Assembly (NCBI GenBank): GCA_003557485.1
Contig: PWOI01000029.1
Span: forward strand, 1-35,753
Origin: Elusimicrobiota bacterium
GTDB taxonomy: Bacteria > CG03 > SLGR01 > PWQF01
Length of the DNA stretch: 35,753 bases
Reading direction: 5' to 3'
In this document: positions 1 to 8,765 of the stretch, piece by piece
How positions within the stretch are numbered: the stretch's first letter is position 1
Layout: each line of letters starts with the position of its first letter
Notes under the pieces: generated by a model
Database searches by the model: none
Told to the model about the DNA's origin: nothing
Seen by the model: the letters and a program-made list of their open reading frames with translations, nothing else
Program-made: the position numbers and the translations under genes

Positions 1-894
1 AACCGCGGCGGTATAGGTTATACCCTTGTTTACGGCAATCCTGCCCTCGTACAGGAAGACCCCATTGAACGTAAGCCTTTTTTTCATGTCCTGCCGTCAA
101 GCCGGGCACTTTCGGTCTCGACTGCGGGCTGCAACCTGGAGTGTAAATTTTGTGAGGTCTGGGATATGGCTTTAGTTCGTCCCGAAGAAATATATGCATA
201 TGATATCCCATCCGGTGAAGTAGTCAAACATGCTCTTACGTCAGATGTAAAATCGATAAGCTACGCTTTCGGAGAACCTGTTGTTTTTTATGAATATATG
301 GCTCAGACAGCACGCTATGCCAGGAAAGAAGGGCTTCTGAACCTTATGCATACCGCAGGGTACATAAACACCAAACCCCTTAAGAAAATAATTCCTTATA
401 TTGATGCGGTCAATGTTGACCTTAAAAGTTTTGACGAAAATTTTTACAGGGAAGTGGTTTCAGGGCGTCTTCAGCCGGTATTGGATACTCTCAGGCTACT
501 TAAAAAAGAAGGTGTACATATTGAAATAACAAATATTATAATTCCATCCCTGAATGATGATGCGAAAATGATATCTGAAATGTGCTCATGGATAGCCGGG
601 GAACTCGGAACGGGTGTGCCGGTTCATTTTGCGCGTTTCTACCCGCTTTACAAGCTTTCTTCGATTCCGCGGACCCCGGTTTCAGCACTTAACAGGGCAA
701 GAGAAACGGCTCTTAAAAAGGGGCTGGAATATGTTTATGTATCAAGAGTGACGGGCCACGAAGGCGAAAATACTTTCTGTCCGGGATGTGGAAATAAAAT
801 AATAAAAAGAATAGGGTTTGTTGTAGACCGTGTTGACATAAAAGACGGAAAATGCAGTCATTGCGGACGTGTTATACCCGGAAGATGGAGCTAA
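1..894 (+). CDS. Radical SAM protein, AmrS-like (AmmeMemoRadiSam-type / PflA-related), 5' truncated by window edge
   Basis: Frame 1 is open from base 1, so the listed ORF at 166 is only the 3' part. It reads ...STAGCNLECKFCEVWDM with the CxxxCxxC Fe-S motif. The C-terminal Cys-rich tail is FCPGCGNKII...GKCSHCGRVIPGRW, typical of AmrS-type enzymes. Confidence 0.85.
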   Translation, partial: NRGGIGYTLVYGNPALVQEDPIERKPFFHVLPSSRALSVSTAGCNLECKFCEVWDMALVRPEEIYAYDIPSGEVVKHALTSDVKSISYAFGEPVVFYEYMAQTARYARKEGLLNLMHTAGYINTKPLKKIIPYIDAVNVDLKSFDENFYREVVSGRLQPVLDTLRLLKKEGVHIEITNIIIPSLNDDAKMISEMCSWIAGELGTGVPVHFARFYPLYKLSSIPRTPVSALNRARETALKKGLEYVYVSRVTGHEGENTFCPGCGNKIIKRIGFVVDRVDIKDGKCSHCGRVIPGRWS

Positions 895-2022
895 TCAGCG
901 AAACATTCTCCGGAACATTTCAAGCCGGGAAACAGATCTCCTGTCAAGATTTGTAAGCCCTGCCTCCTTTGCCCAGCGTATTGACTCTATAAATTCATCC
1001 GCGGTTATTGCCCTGGAAATTTTATCGTATTCAAAGGCCCTGTGTTCCACCCTGTACTGCGACATAATATTGACATAGGTTTCCTTGGAGAGATTTTCTG
1101 CTACCCATCTGACAAACTCCTTTGTCCCGGAAACACGGTTGGGCATAACGAGGTGGCGCACCATCAAACCGCGCACGGCAATGTCCCTGTCGTTGGTTAC
1201 AAGGTCCTCTGTCTGGCGGTGCATTTCTATAATTGACTCCTGCGCCATTTCCGGGTAATCACGAGAGCCGGTAAATATGTATTTGTCGGCTTTATCCCCG
1301 TCCATGAATTTTAAATCCGGCAGGTAAATATCTGCTATGCCGTCAAGGAGTTCTATGTTTTCCTTAAGTTCGTAGCCCCCGGTATTGTAGCATAACGGGA
1401 TGTTGAGTCCTTTTTTTATTGCAATCCTGAGAGCCGCGAGTATATTAGGCATCACATGGGTAGGGGTAACAACATTTATATTGTGACATCCCCGTCTCTG
1501 CAGAGCTATCATCATATCGGCCAGTTCTTCGTCACTTACCTGGCGCCCTCGGCCCTCATGGGCAATAGGCCAGTTCTGGCAGAAAACACAGCGCAGGTTG
1601 CAGTTGGAGAAGAATATTGTACCCGAACCTCCATTTCCTACAAGCGGTAGTTCCTCACCGTAGTGGGGGCTGTAACTGTGGACAACAGCCCTGTAGGGGG
1701 CGTTGCAGAAACCTTTCTGTCCTTTTGAACGGTCCACTCCGCAGCGGTGTGGGCAGAGGTCACAACTTCTGAGTTTTTCGTAGGCAAGTTCAATTCTTTC
1801 CTTGAGTTTACCCTCCGCTTCAAGTTTTTTATAGGACGGATACAGGCTGCTGTTATGCTCTTTTGCAGGCTTAGCCTGACATCCCGTACCTTTCAGCAGC
1901 AGGGCTGCTGCTGAAAAAAGCGTTGATTTTAAAAAATTTCTGCGTGTAAGGCTCATTTTTAAGTATTTTGGATGCTTTTTATTTCTTAATAAAGTACTAA
2001 TAAATTTTAGAAGCAATTGCAA
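895..2022 (-). CDS. Radical SAM protein, PflX/COG1313-like, with twin-arginine-type N-terminus
   Basis: Contains CDLCPHRCGVDR...GFCNA and SNCNLRCVFCQNWPIAHEG (CxxxCxxC). TTG start at 2022 is preceded by AGGAG (minus strand). An internal ATG at 1956 would give MSLTRRNFLKSTLFSAAALLL. Confidence 0.85.
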   Translation of the reverse strand: MQLLLKFISTLLRNKKHPKYLKMSLTRRNFLKSTLFSAAALLLKGTGCQAKPAKEHNSSLYPSYKKLEAEGKLKERIELAYEKLRSCDLCPHRCGVDRSKGQKGFCNAPYRAVVHSYSPHYGEELPLVGNGGSGTIFFSNCNLRCVFCQNWPIAHEGRGRQVSDEELADMMIALQRRGCHNINVVTPTHVMPNILAALRIAIKKGLNIPLCYNTGGYELKENIELLDGIADIYLPDLKFMDGDKADKYIFTGSRDYPEMAQESIIEMHRQTEDLVTNDRDIAVRGLMVRHLVMPNRVSGTKEFVRWVAENLSKETYVNIMSQYRVEHRAFEYDKISRAITADEFIESIRWAKEAGLTNLDRRSVSRLEMFRRMFR

Positions 2023-2096
2023 ACGAAAACTCCTGTTTGAATATTATTAAAGTTTTGATTAGAATTACCAAGAGAAAAAGTTTTATATAAATAGCT

Positions 2097-3407
2097 ATGA
2101 AATTCAGAAAAATAAATTTTTTAATATTTGCGATATTGTTCTTAACGGTTTTTGAGGGGCGGTCCTCTGTTACTTATTTCGGCGATATGCGGCCGGGCGG
2201 TTTTATAGTAGCGCGGTCTTCAGGGATAAAAAGCGCAGTTTTTAATGGGTCAGAAATACGGACAGACGGAAAATATGTAACAGTGGGGTTTGATAGAGAC
2301 GACAAAGGATCCCGCCGCCTTGAACTGATTTTTGAGGATGGAAGCATAGAAACAAAGACCATAAACCTACCGGAGAGAGAATATGTCATTCAGCATGTAC
2401 GGGGGCTTCAGGAGGAGCATGTCACACCGAGAGCCGAGCATGCTGCCAGGATAAGCAGAGAACGAGAAATCCTTAGGAACGCCATTGAAAAGGCAGGCCG
2501 TAAAGAAAAGGCCTATTTTTCTTCCGGCATAATGCGTCCCGTGGAAGGCGGCCGTATTACAAGTGTTTTTGGAAGCCAGAGGATACTTAACGGCGTTCCC
2601 GGAAGCCCTCACAACGGGATAGACATAGCTCTTCCCGAAGGGTCTCCAGTGCGCGCAATGTCCGATGGTAAGGTTATTCTGGCTGATGATTTCTTTTTTG
2701 CTGGAAAATATGTGATGATTGCTCACGGCCAGGGCCTCATTAGTTTCTATATGCATCTTTCAAAAGTAGAAGTCGTTCCGGGCCAGAGGGTTTACAAGGG
2801 AGATAAAATAGGGGAAGTCGGAATGACGGGCCGCGCTACAGGGCCTCATCTTCACTGGGGAGTGCAGTGGAACAGAAGCCGCATTGATCCGGCTCTGCTT
2901 CTTAATACCGGTATAGGCCTTGAAAGCAGTCATTTTATAATGGTAAGCGTGGGAGAACAGAAGTTGTACCTCTATAGTGACGGTGAACTTGTAAACTCCT
3001 ATCCGGTATCAACTTCCCGCTACGGAACAGGCAATAAATCCGGATCCTATAAACCCCCTCCGGGGCTTCACAGGGTAGCCCGCAAGATAGGTGACGGTGA
3101 GCCCGCCGGCACAGTTTTCCGGGGCAGGGTAAGAACAGGTGAGATAACCGAAATATACTATGACGGCAGAACTTCTGAAGGAGATTACATTCTTACAAGG
3201 ATACTGAGACTGGAAGGGCTGGAACCCGGAATAAATAAGGGTGAGGGTATAGATTCCTACAGCAGGTTTATTTATATACACGGGACCAAGGAGGAAGGTC
3301 TTATCGGCCAGCCTGTATCCTCCGGATGCGTAAGAATGAGAAATAAAGATGTAATAGAACTATTTGATATTGTAGAAGAGGGGACTTTGGTAGAAATAAT
3401 ACCATAG
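2097..3407 (+). CDS. Secreted M23 (LytM-type) metallopeptidase fused to a C-terminal YkuD L,D-transpeptidase domain
   Basis: N-terminal signal peptide; M23 motifs HNGIDIA and GPHLHWGV; YkuD signature YIHGT...IGQPVSSGCVRM. Confidence 0.9.
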   Translation: MKFRKINFLIFAILFLTVFEGRSSVTYFGDMRPGGFIVARSSGIKSAVFNGSEIRTDGKYVTVGFDRDDKGSRRLELIFEDGSIETKTINLPEREYVIQHVRGLQEEHVTPRAEHAARISREREILRNAIEKAGRKEKAYFSSGIMRPVEGGRITSVFGSQRILNGVPGSPHNGIDIALPEGSPVRAMSDGKVILADDFFFAGKYVMIAHGQGLISFYMHLSKVEVVPGQRVYKGDKIGEVGMTGRATGPHLHWGVQWNRSRIDPALLLNTGIGLESSHFIMVSVGEQKLYLYSDGELVNSYPVSTSRYGTGNKSGSYKPPPGLHRVARKIGDGEPAGTVFRGRVRTGEITEIYYDGRTSEGDYILTRILRLEGLEPGINKGEGIDSYSRFIYIHGTKEEGLIGQPVSSGCVRMRNKDVIELFDIVEEGTLVEIIP

Positions 3408-3416
3408 ATAATTATT

Positions 3417-4166
3417 ATGTATGGTGAAAAAATAAAAAAACTCTTTCCGCGTGCAGTAAGATATGACGAAAAATGGGTAAAAGAAAACTCTTGTGATGGC
3501 CTTACTCTTATATGCCTTGAAAGCCTCACCGGTATAATGGATTTAAAGCCTGGGATGCGCATTCTGGATCTTGGCTGCGGCTGGGCTGTAAGTTCTATTT
3601 TTCTGGCAAAAGAATTCGGAGCCAGGGTCTGGGCTGTAGATAAAAATATTTCGGCAACGGAAAATTATAAAAGGGCAGTTGAATACGGGTGCGAAGATAG
3701 TGTCTTTCCGGTTAAAGTTGATGCCCGCTCTCTTCCTTTTCCGAATGAATATTTTGATGCCGTGATTTCCGTAGATGCCTACACTTATTTCGGTATGGAT
3801 GAACGCTACCTTGAGTACCTTGTTTCATTTCTTAAGCCAAGCGGTAAAATAGGAATACTGGACGGTTGTTTTACTAAAGAATTTGAATCACCTAACGAAG
3901 TACCGGAACATATAATGCCGGTCTACTATGACCGGGAAGACCCCTGGTATACTGTTCACTCGCCTGAATGGTGGAGGAAATTCTGGGAAAATACCGGGAA
4001 AGTAAAAGTGCTGAAATCGGAAATTGTTCCGGAAACCGGAATTATCTGGGAGAAATATTTTGAAAACTGCAGCAGTTTTGACAGTGAAAAGAAACTTATC
4101 AAAGCCCTTAAAGAAGACAGGTTGGAAAATATGGCGCTGTTTCGGATGACAGCAGATAAAAAATAA
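3417..4166 (+). CDS. Class I SAM-dependent methyltransferase
   Basis: Motif I MRILDLGCGWAVSS, acidic AVDKN, and DAVISVDAYTYFG downstream. Confidence 0.85.
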   Translation: MYGEKIKKLFPRAVRYDEKWVKENSCDGLTLICLESLTGIMDLKPGMRILDLGCGWAVSSIFLAKEFGARVWAVDKNISATENYKRAVEYGCEDSVFPVKVDARSLPFPNEYFDAVISVDAYTYFGMDERYLEYLVSFLKPSGKIGILDGCFTKEFESPNEVPEHIMPVYYDREDPWYTVHSPEWWRKFWENTGKVKVLKSEIVPETGIIWEKYFENCSSFDSEKKLIKALKEDRLENMALFRMTADKK

Positions 4167-4167
4167 C

Positions 4168-4701
4168 TTACCCGTTCTTTAAAATTTCCTCTATAAGGCG
4201 TCTGTTATCCTGATCTGTCCAGTCCCTTGCGCCCGAAAGAAAAGAAGTTATATTTCCTTTCCTGTCTATCAGGTATGTCTGGGGTATTCCGCCGGTTTGG
4301 TCATAAGCTGAGAAGGCTTCTCCTCTGGCATCGAGAAAAACCGGGTAAGTATAACCGTGGGTTTCAATATAGTTCTGAACGGTATGACTATTTTCGCGAA
4401 CTGAAACAGCGAGTATTAAAAAACCTTTATCCCTGTAATCATCGTAAATTTTCTGCATAAAAGGTTTTTCATATCTGCACGGAGGGCACCAGGTTGCCCA
4501 GAAATTAAGCATAATCGCCTTTCCCCTGTATTCAGACAATGCTGAAACATTACCGTCAAGGTCAACAAGTTCTATCTCCGGCGCTTCAAAAAGGGGAGAG
4601 GCCTGTTTTTCCGGTCTTCGACCAGCCCCGAAAACAAGTGCCGAGGCAAAGAGAATGCCGACAGCGGCTATTATGAGATATAAAGCTTTTGTATTTTTCA
4701 T
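4168..4701 (-). CDS. TlpA/ResA-family membrane-anchored thioredoxin-like protein
   Basis: N-terminal hydrophobic anchor; MLNFWATWCPPCRYEKPFM; IPQTYLIDRKGNI. Confidence 0.9.
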   Translation of the reverse strand: MKNTKALYLIIAAVGILFASALVFGAGRRPEKQASPLFEAPEIELVDLDGNVSALSEYRGKAIMLNFWATWCPPCRYEKPFMQKIYDDYRDKGFLILAVSVRENSHTVQNYIETHGYTYPVFLDARGEAFSAYDQTGGIPQTYLIDRKGNITSFLSGARDWTDQDNRRLIEEILKNG

Positions 4702-4843
4702 TTTATGAATAAGGTAGAAAATATATTAAAATGTGTCAATCGGGAACTTATTTTTCCATAAAAAAGAAAATTGATTTTTTACTGTTATTTATTACAATCA
4801 AACTATAGAAAAAGGTTTAAATGTAAATTTACAGGGTATAATT

Positions 4844-5761
4844 ATGTTTCAAGCAGCTGATTTTGATATAACGGATGGTTTTAACGAGTTTCTGAAAAGT
4901 GCGGTAGAGAATCTTCCGGCGGTTTTCTCTACCATAATTATACTGGTTTTAATTACTCTTGCATTGAAAGTTATTCTTCGCAGGACCGAACATTATTTAA
5001 TAAATAAAACCAAGTGCAGGGCCAAATCTCCGGGCGAATATGAAAAAAGAGTAAATACTTTGACGGGGGTTTTAAATAAATTTATTTATATAATTATATG
5101 GGCTGCCGGACTTACAATTATGGTCGCCCGGCTCGGTATGAATATAGCGCCTCTTGTAGCCCTTGCAGGAGTCTTCGGGATTGCTATCGGATTTGGCGCT
5201 CAGAGCCTTGTACAGGACATAATAAACGGAATTTTAATACTTTTTGAAAACCAGGTGCGAGTTGGAGATGTTGCAGCAATAAACGGAACGAGGGGCCTGG
5301 TTGAGGCTATAAACTGGCGGACAATAATTCTCAGGGATGTTCAGGGAGCCGTACATATTTTTTCAAACGGGTCAATAAAATCCCTTTCTAACCTTACAAA
5401 AGAATGGTCTGCCTTTGTTTTTGATATAGGGGTTGCATACAAAGAGGACGTGGACAATGTTATTTCGGTTATCAGGGAAGTTGCTGACGGACTAGAGCAG
5501 GATGAAGAATTTGGCAAAAAAATAATAGAGCCCGTGGAGGTTTTCGGCCTTGATAAATTTGACAACTCTGCGATTGTAGTAAAGGGAAGAATAAAGACCC
5601 TTCCCCGCCAGCAGAGGCCTGTTGGCAGGGAATTCAACCGGAGAATAAAAATAGCTTTCGATGAAAAAGGAATAACAATACCGTTTCCGCACCTTAGAAT
5701 TTATACGGGTCCTCCTTCAGACCCTCTAGAAGTTCTTTTAAAGGACGAGGGTTCAAAGTGA
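4844..5761 (+). CDS. MscS-family small-conductance mechanosensitive channel (copy 1)
   Basis: TM helices followed by [41 protein letters not shown], the MscS pore/beta-domain signature. Confidence 0.92.
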   Translation: MFQAADFDITDGFNEFLKSAVENLPAVFSTIIILVLITLALKVILRRTEHYLINKTKCRAKSPGEYEKRVNTLTGVLNKFIYIIIWAAGLTIMVARLGMNIAPLVALAGVFGIAIGFGAQSLVQDIINGILILFENQVRVGDVAAINGTRGLVEAINWRTIILRDVQGAVHIFSNGSIKSLSNLTKEWSAFVFDIGVAYKEDVDNVISVIREVADGLEQDEEFGKKIIEPVEVFGLDKFDNSAIVVKGRIKTLPRQQRPVGREFNRRIKIAFDEKGITIPFPHLRIYTGPPSDPLEVLLKDEGSK

Positions 5762-5821
5762 AAGCAATGGCTGAAGGACTTTTCGTTGATATGGTTAAAG
5801 CGATCTAACTAGGAGTAAAAA

Positions 5822-6739
5822 ATGGCAGAATACGAATTAACTCAAAGCATAGCGGAGTTTTTTAGAGGAATTGCAGAGAAAATACCGGGATTTCTGGTGA
5901 TTTTTCTTGTTTTCATATTGCTTACTTTTGCAGTTAAACTTATACTCTGGCGGTTTGAATCCTATGTTATTGACCGGCTTAAGAAAAAGGGCGCCTTGCA
6001 GGCGGAAGCAGAAAAAAGAGTAAACACGGTAACCGGTGTTTTCAATAAATTTATATATGTTATACTGTGGATAGTAGGTTTCATAGTTATTCTAGGCCAT
6101 TTTGGTGTTTCAACCAGCCCGCTGGTCGCTGCGGTAGGTGTTCTGGGTCTTGCTTTCAGTTTCGGAGCACAGAGCCTTGTCAAGGATATTATAAACGGAC
6201 TATTTATCATTATTGAGAACCAGGTCAGGGTGGGAGATGTTGCAATAATAAACGGTACCGGCGGCTTTATTGAGGCAATAAATCTCCGGACAATAATATC
6301 GCGCGACCTCACCGGGACAGTTCACGTTTTTCCAAACGGTTCCATCGACACTATAGCCAACCTTACCAAAGAATGGTCTGCTTTTGTTTTTGATGTTGGC
6401 GTTGCCTATAAGGAAGATGTAGACAATGTAATTTCCGTAATAAAGGAGGTTGCCGAAGGGCTGCGTAACGATGAAGAGTTCGGGGAAAAAATAAAGGAGC
6501 CTGCGGAGGTTTTCGGGCTGGATCAGTTCGGTGATTCGGCAATAGTAATAAAAGGAAGAATAAAAACTTTTCCGCTGCAGCAGTGGGCTGTTGCCAGAGA
6601 GTTTAACCGAAGGATAAAGATGGAGTTTGACAGGCGCGGGATAACCATACCTTTCCCGCACAGGAGGGTTTACCTTGGCAAGCCGTCAGACCCTCTGGAA
6701 GTCCTGTTGAAAAAGAACAAGGAAGAAGGAAAAAAATGA
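5822..6739 (+). CDS. MscS-family small-conductance mechanosensitive channel (copy 2, tandem paralog)
   Basis: [41 protein letters not shown]. Same length (305 aa) and collinear with copy 1. Confidence 0.92.
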   Translation: MAEYELTQSIAEFFRGIAEKIPGFLVIFLVFILLTFAVKLILWRFESYVIDRLKKKGALQAEAEKRVNTVTGVFNKFIYVILWIVGFIVILGHFGVSTSPLVAAVGVLGLAFSFGAQSLVKDIINGLFIIIENQVRVGDVAIINGTGGFIEAINLRTIISRDLTGTVHVFPNGSIDTIANLTKEWSAFVFDVGVAYKEDVDNVISVIKEVAEGLRNDEEFGEKIKEPAEVFGLDQFGDSAIVIKGRIKTFPLQQWAVAREFNRRIKMEFDRRGITIPFPHRRVYLGKPSDPLEVLLKKNKEEGKK

Positions 6740-7992
6740 GTGACGTAAAAGATAAAAAACTTGCGCCTGAGGGCAAAAAAAGAATCCAGTGGGCCGATAC
6801 GGATATGCCTGTTCTGGAAGAGATAAGAAAGAGGTTTGAAAAGGAAAAACCCCTTGAGGGGCTTAAGCTTTCAGCCTGCCTACATGTTACTGCCGAGACG
6901 GCAAATCTTATGAGAACCTTCAAAGCCGGCGGCGCAGATGCGGTGCTTTGCGCTTCCAATCCGCTCTCAACCCAGGATGATGTTGCGGCTTCGCTTGTTG
7001 AGGATTTCGGGCTCAAAGTTTTTGCCATAAAAGGAGAAGGGAGGGATCTTTATTACTCTCACCTAAAGTCCGCCATAGAGCATAATCCGGACATAACACT
7101 TGACGACGGAGCAGATCTTGTTTCAACAATACATGAAGAATATGCCGATATGACATCCCGAATTGCTGCCTCTATGGAAGAAACCACTACCGGGGTAATA
7201 CGACTCAAGGCAATGGCTGCTGACGGTGCGCTTAAAATACCCGTTTTTGCAGTAAACGATGCTCTTACCAAACATCTTTTTGATAACCGTTACGGGACCG
7301 GTCAGTCAACGGTTGACGGCATAATAAGGGCAACCGATATACTTTTCGCGGGAAAGAATGTTGTTGTGGCCGGCTACGGTTGGTGCGGAAGGGGTTTTGC
7401 TTCACGCTCCAGAGGAATGGGAGCGAATGTCATAATATGCGAAGTTGATCCTGTAAAAGCCCTTGAGGCAGCCATGGATGGTTACAGGGTGATGAAAATG
7501 GATCAGGCAGCCGGAATAGGAGACCTTTTCTGTACTCTAACCGGAGACATTAATGTCATAGATAAAGGTCACTTTGAAAAAATGAAGGACGGAGCTATTG
7601 TCGCCAACTCGGGTCATTTTAATGTAGAGATAAATATAGACGCCCTTGAATCAATGAGTTCGGAAGTTAAAAAAGGAGTGAGAGATTTTATTGATTGCTA
7701 TGTTTTAAAAAACGGCAGAAAAATTAATCTACTTGCCCAGGGGAGGCTGATAAACCTTGCCGCTGCCGAAGGGCACCCTGCTTCGGTTATGGATATGAGT
7801 TTTGCCGGTCAGGCCCTGACAACCGAATATGTACTTAAGAACCGGAATTCATTGGAGCATAAGGTCTACCCGGTGCCACCGGAAATAGATGACTGGGTAT
7901 CAAGGCTTAAGCTTGAAACCATGGGAATAGAAATAGACCGGCTGACGGCTCAGCAGCAGGAATACCTGCAATCATGGAAAATCGGCACCTGA
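6736..7992 (+). CDS. ahcY: Adenosylhomocysteinase (archaeal/Thermotoga-like short form)
   Basis: [13 protein letters not shown]...[76 protein letters not shown]-binding region; C-terminus ends YLQSWKIGT. Confidence 0.95.
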   Translation: MSDVKDKKLAPEGKKRIQWADTDMPVLEEIRKRFEKEKPLEGLKLSACLHVTAETANLMRTFKAGGADAVLCASNPLSTQDDVAASLVEDFGLKVFAIKGEGRDLYYSHLKSAIEHNPDITLDDGADLVSTIHEEYADMTSRIAASMEETTTGVIRLKAMAADGALKIPVFAVNDALTKHLFDNRYGTGQSTVDGIIRATDILFAGKNVVVAGYGWCGRGFASRSRGMGANVIICEVDPVKALEAAMDGYRVMKMDQAAGIGDLFCTLTGDINVIDKGHFEKMKDGAIVANSGHFNVEINIDALESMSSEVKKGVRDFIDCYVLKNGRKINLLAQGRLINLAAAEGHPASVMDMSFAGQALTTEYVLKNRNSLEHKVYPVPPEIDDWVSRLKLETMGIEIDRLTAQQQEYLQSWKIGT

Positions 7993-8020
7993 AATATTTT
8001 CTTGAAAACCTGAAAATTAT

Positions 8021-8040
8021 ATCTTATCATTAAATAAGAT
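8021..8040. repeat. Short inverted repeat ahead of the TPR lipoprotein gene
   Basis: ATCTTAT-CATTAA-ATAAGAT, 7-bp arms, 22 nt upstream of the ATG at 8063. Confidence 0.4.
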
Positions 8041-8062
8041 ACGTTCTGGAGAATCCTTAAAT

Positions 8063-8764
8063 ATGATAAAATATGTTGTCGCAATTTTAATTCTTACCTT
8101 TCTTCCCTTTTCACAGGGTTGTGAGGGAGAAAACGTTTTTTCGGGGTTTCACAAATCAGGAACCGACACTTCAACCGGTGCCCGCCTTGCCGATGCAAGA
8201 AAGGCTCTTCGCGACGGAAATTACAAAGAAGCTCTTAAAATATACGAGGAGATTCTTGAGCAAGATCCCAGAAATTCCGAAGCTCTTTACGGGAAAGCGG
8301 CGGCCGAGCTTAGAGCTGCAGGCCTGGACCTGCGCCATATTTTCGATACCCTGCTGGACTTAGATGATGACGATGATGACGGTGAAATAGATATAATAGA
8401 CGAGCTTTTCGGTGGCCTGGGACTTAAAAATGTAGCCGATGCCACGGCCGAGTCCGTAAAAGATCTTAAAAAAATAGCTGACGGCAAAGCTGATGGAACT
8501 ATTCCTCCTGACAATTATGATGTTAATATGAATCTGGCCGTTCTTATAACCCTGAACGCTTTCGTTGATATGATGGTTAAAAATGATGTTGACAATATAG
8601 ATGACCTTGAAAATGAAATAGACGAGGGTGAGAGAAATAGCATTGTTGACAAAATTAAAGATGCAAAAAAATATGCTAAAGTTGCAGGCGGCGCAATGGG
8701 CAAAGATATAGTAGAAGCTTTTGATAATCTTATTGAGCAAATTGAAAAATGGAAACTCTCGTAA
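8063..8764 (+). CDS. Secreted/lipoprotein-like TPR-containing protein with acidic EF-hand-like loop
   Basis: N-terminus MIKYVVAILILTFLPFSQGC; TPR-like ARKALRDGNYKEALKIYEEILEQDPRNSEALYGKAAA; acidic DDDDDDGEIDIID segment. Confidence 0.7.
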   Translation: MIKYVVAILILTFLPFSQGCEGENVFSGFHKSGTDTSTGARLADARKALRDGNYKEALKIYEEILEQDPRNSEALYGKAAAELRAAGLDLRHIFDTLLDLDDDDDDGEIDIIDELFGGLGLKNVADATAESVKDLKKIADGKADGTIPPDNYDVNMNLAVLITLNAFVDMMVKNDVDNIDDLENEIDEGERNSIVDKIKDAKKYAKVAGGAMGKDIVEAFDNLIEQIEKWKLS

Positions 8765-8765
8765 A

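Noticed and set aside
8021-8040. Inverted repeat ATCTTAT...ATAAGAT as an intrinsic terminator for ahcY
   Set aside because: AT-only weak stem and no following T run; at most an operator-like site or chance palindrome.
8721-8765. N-terminal 15-residue extension of the PorV-like ORF
   Set aside because: It overlaps the preceding gene and places non-signal sequence before a clear signal peptide; ATG 8766 is the better start.
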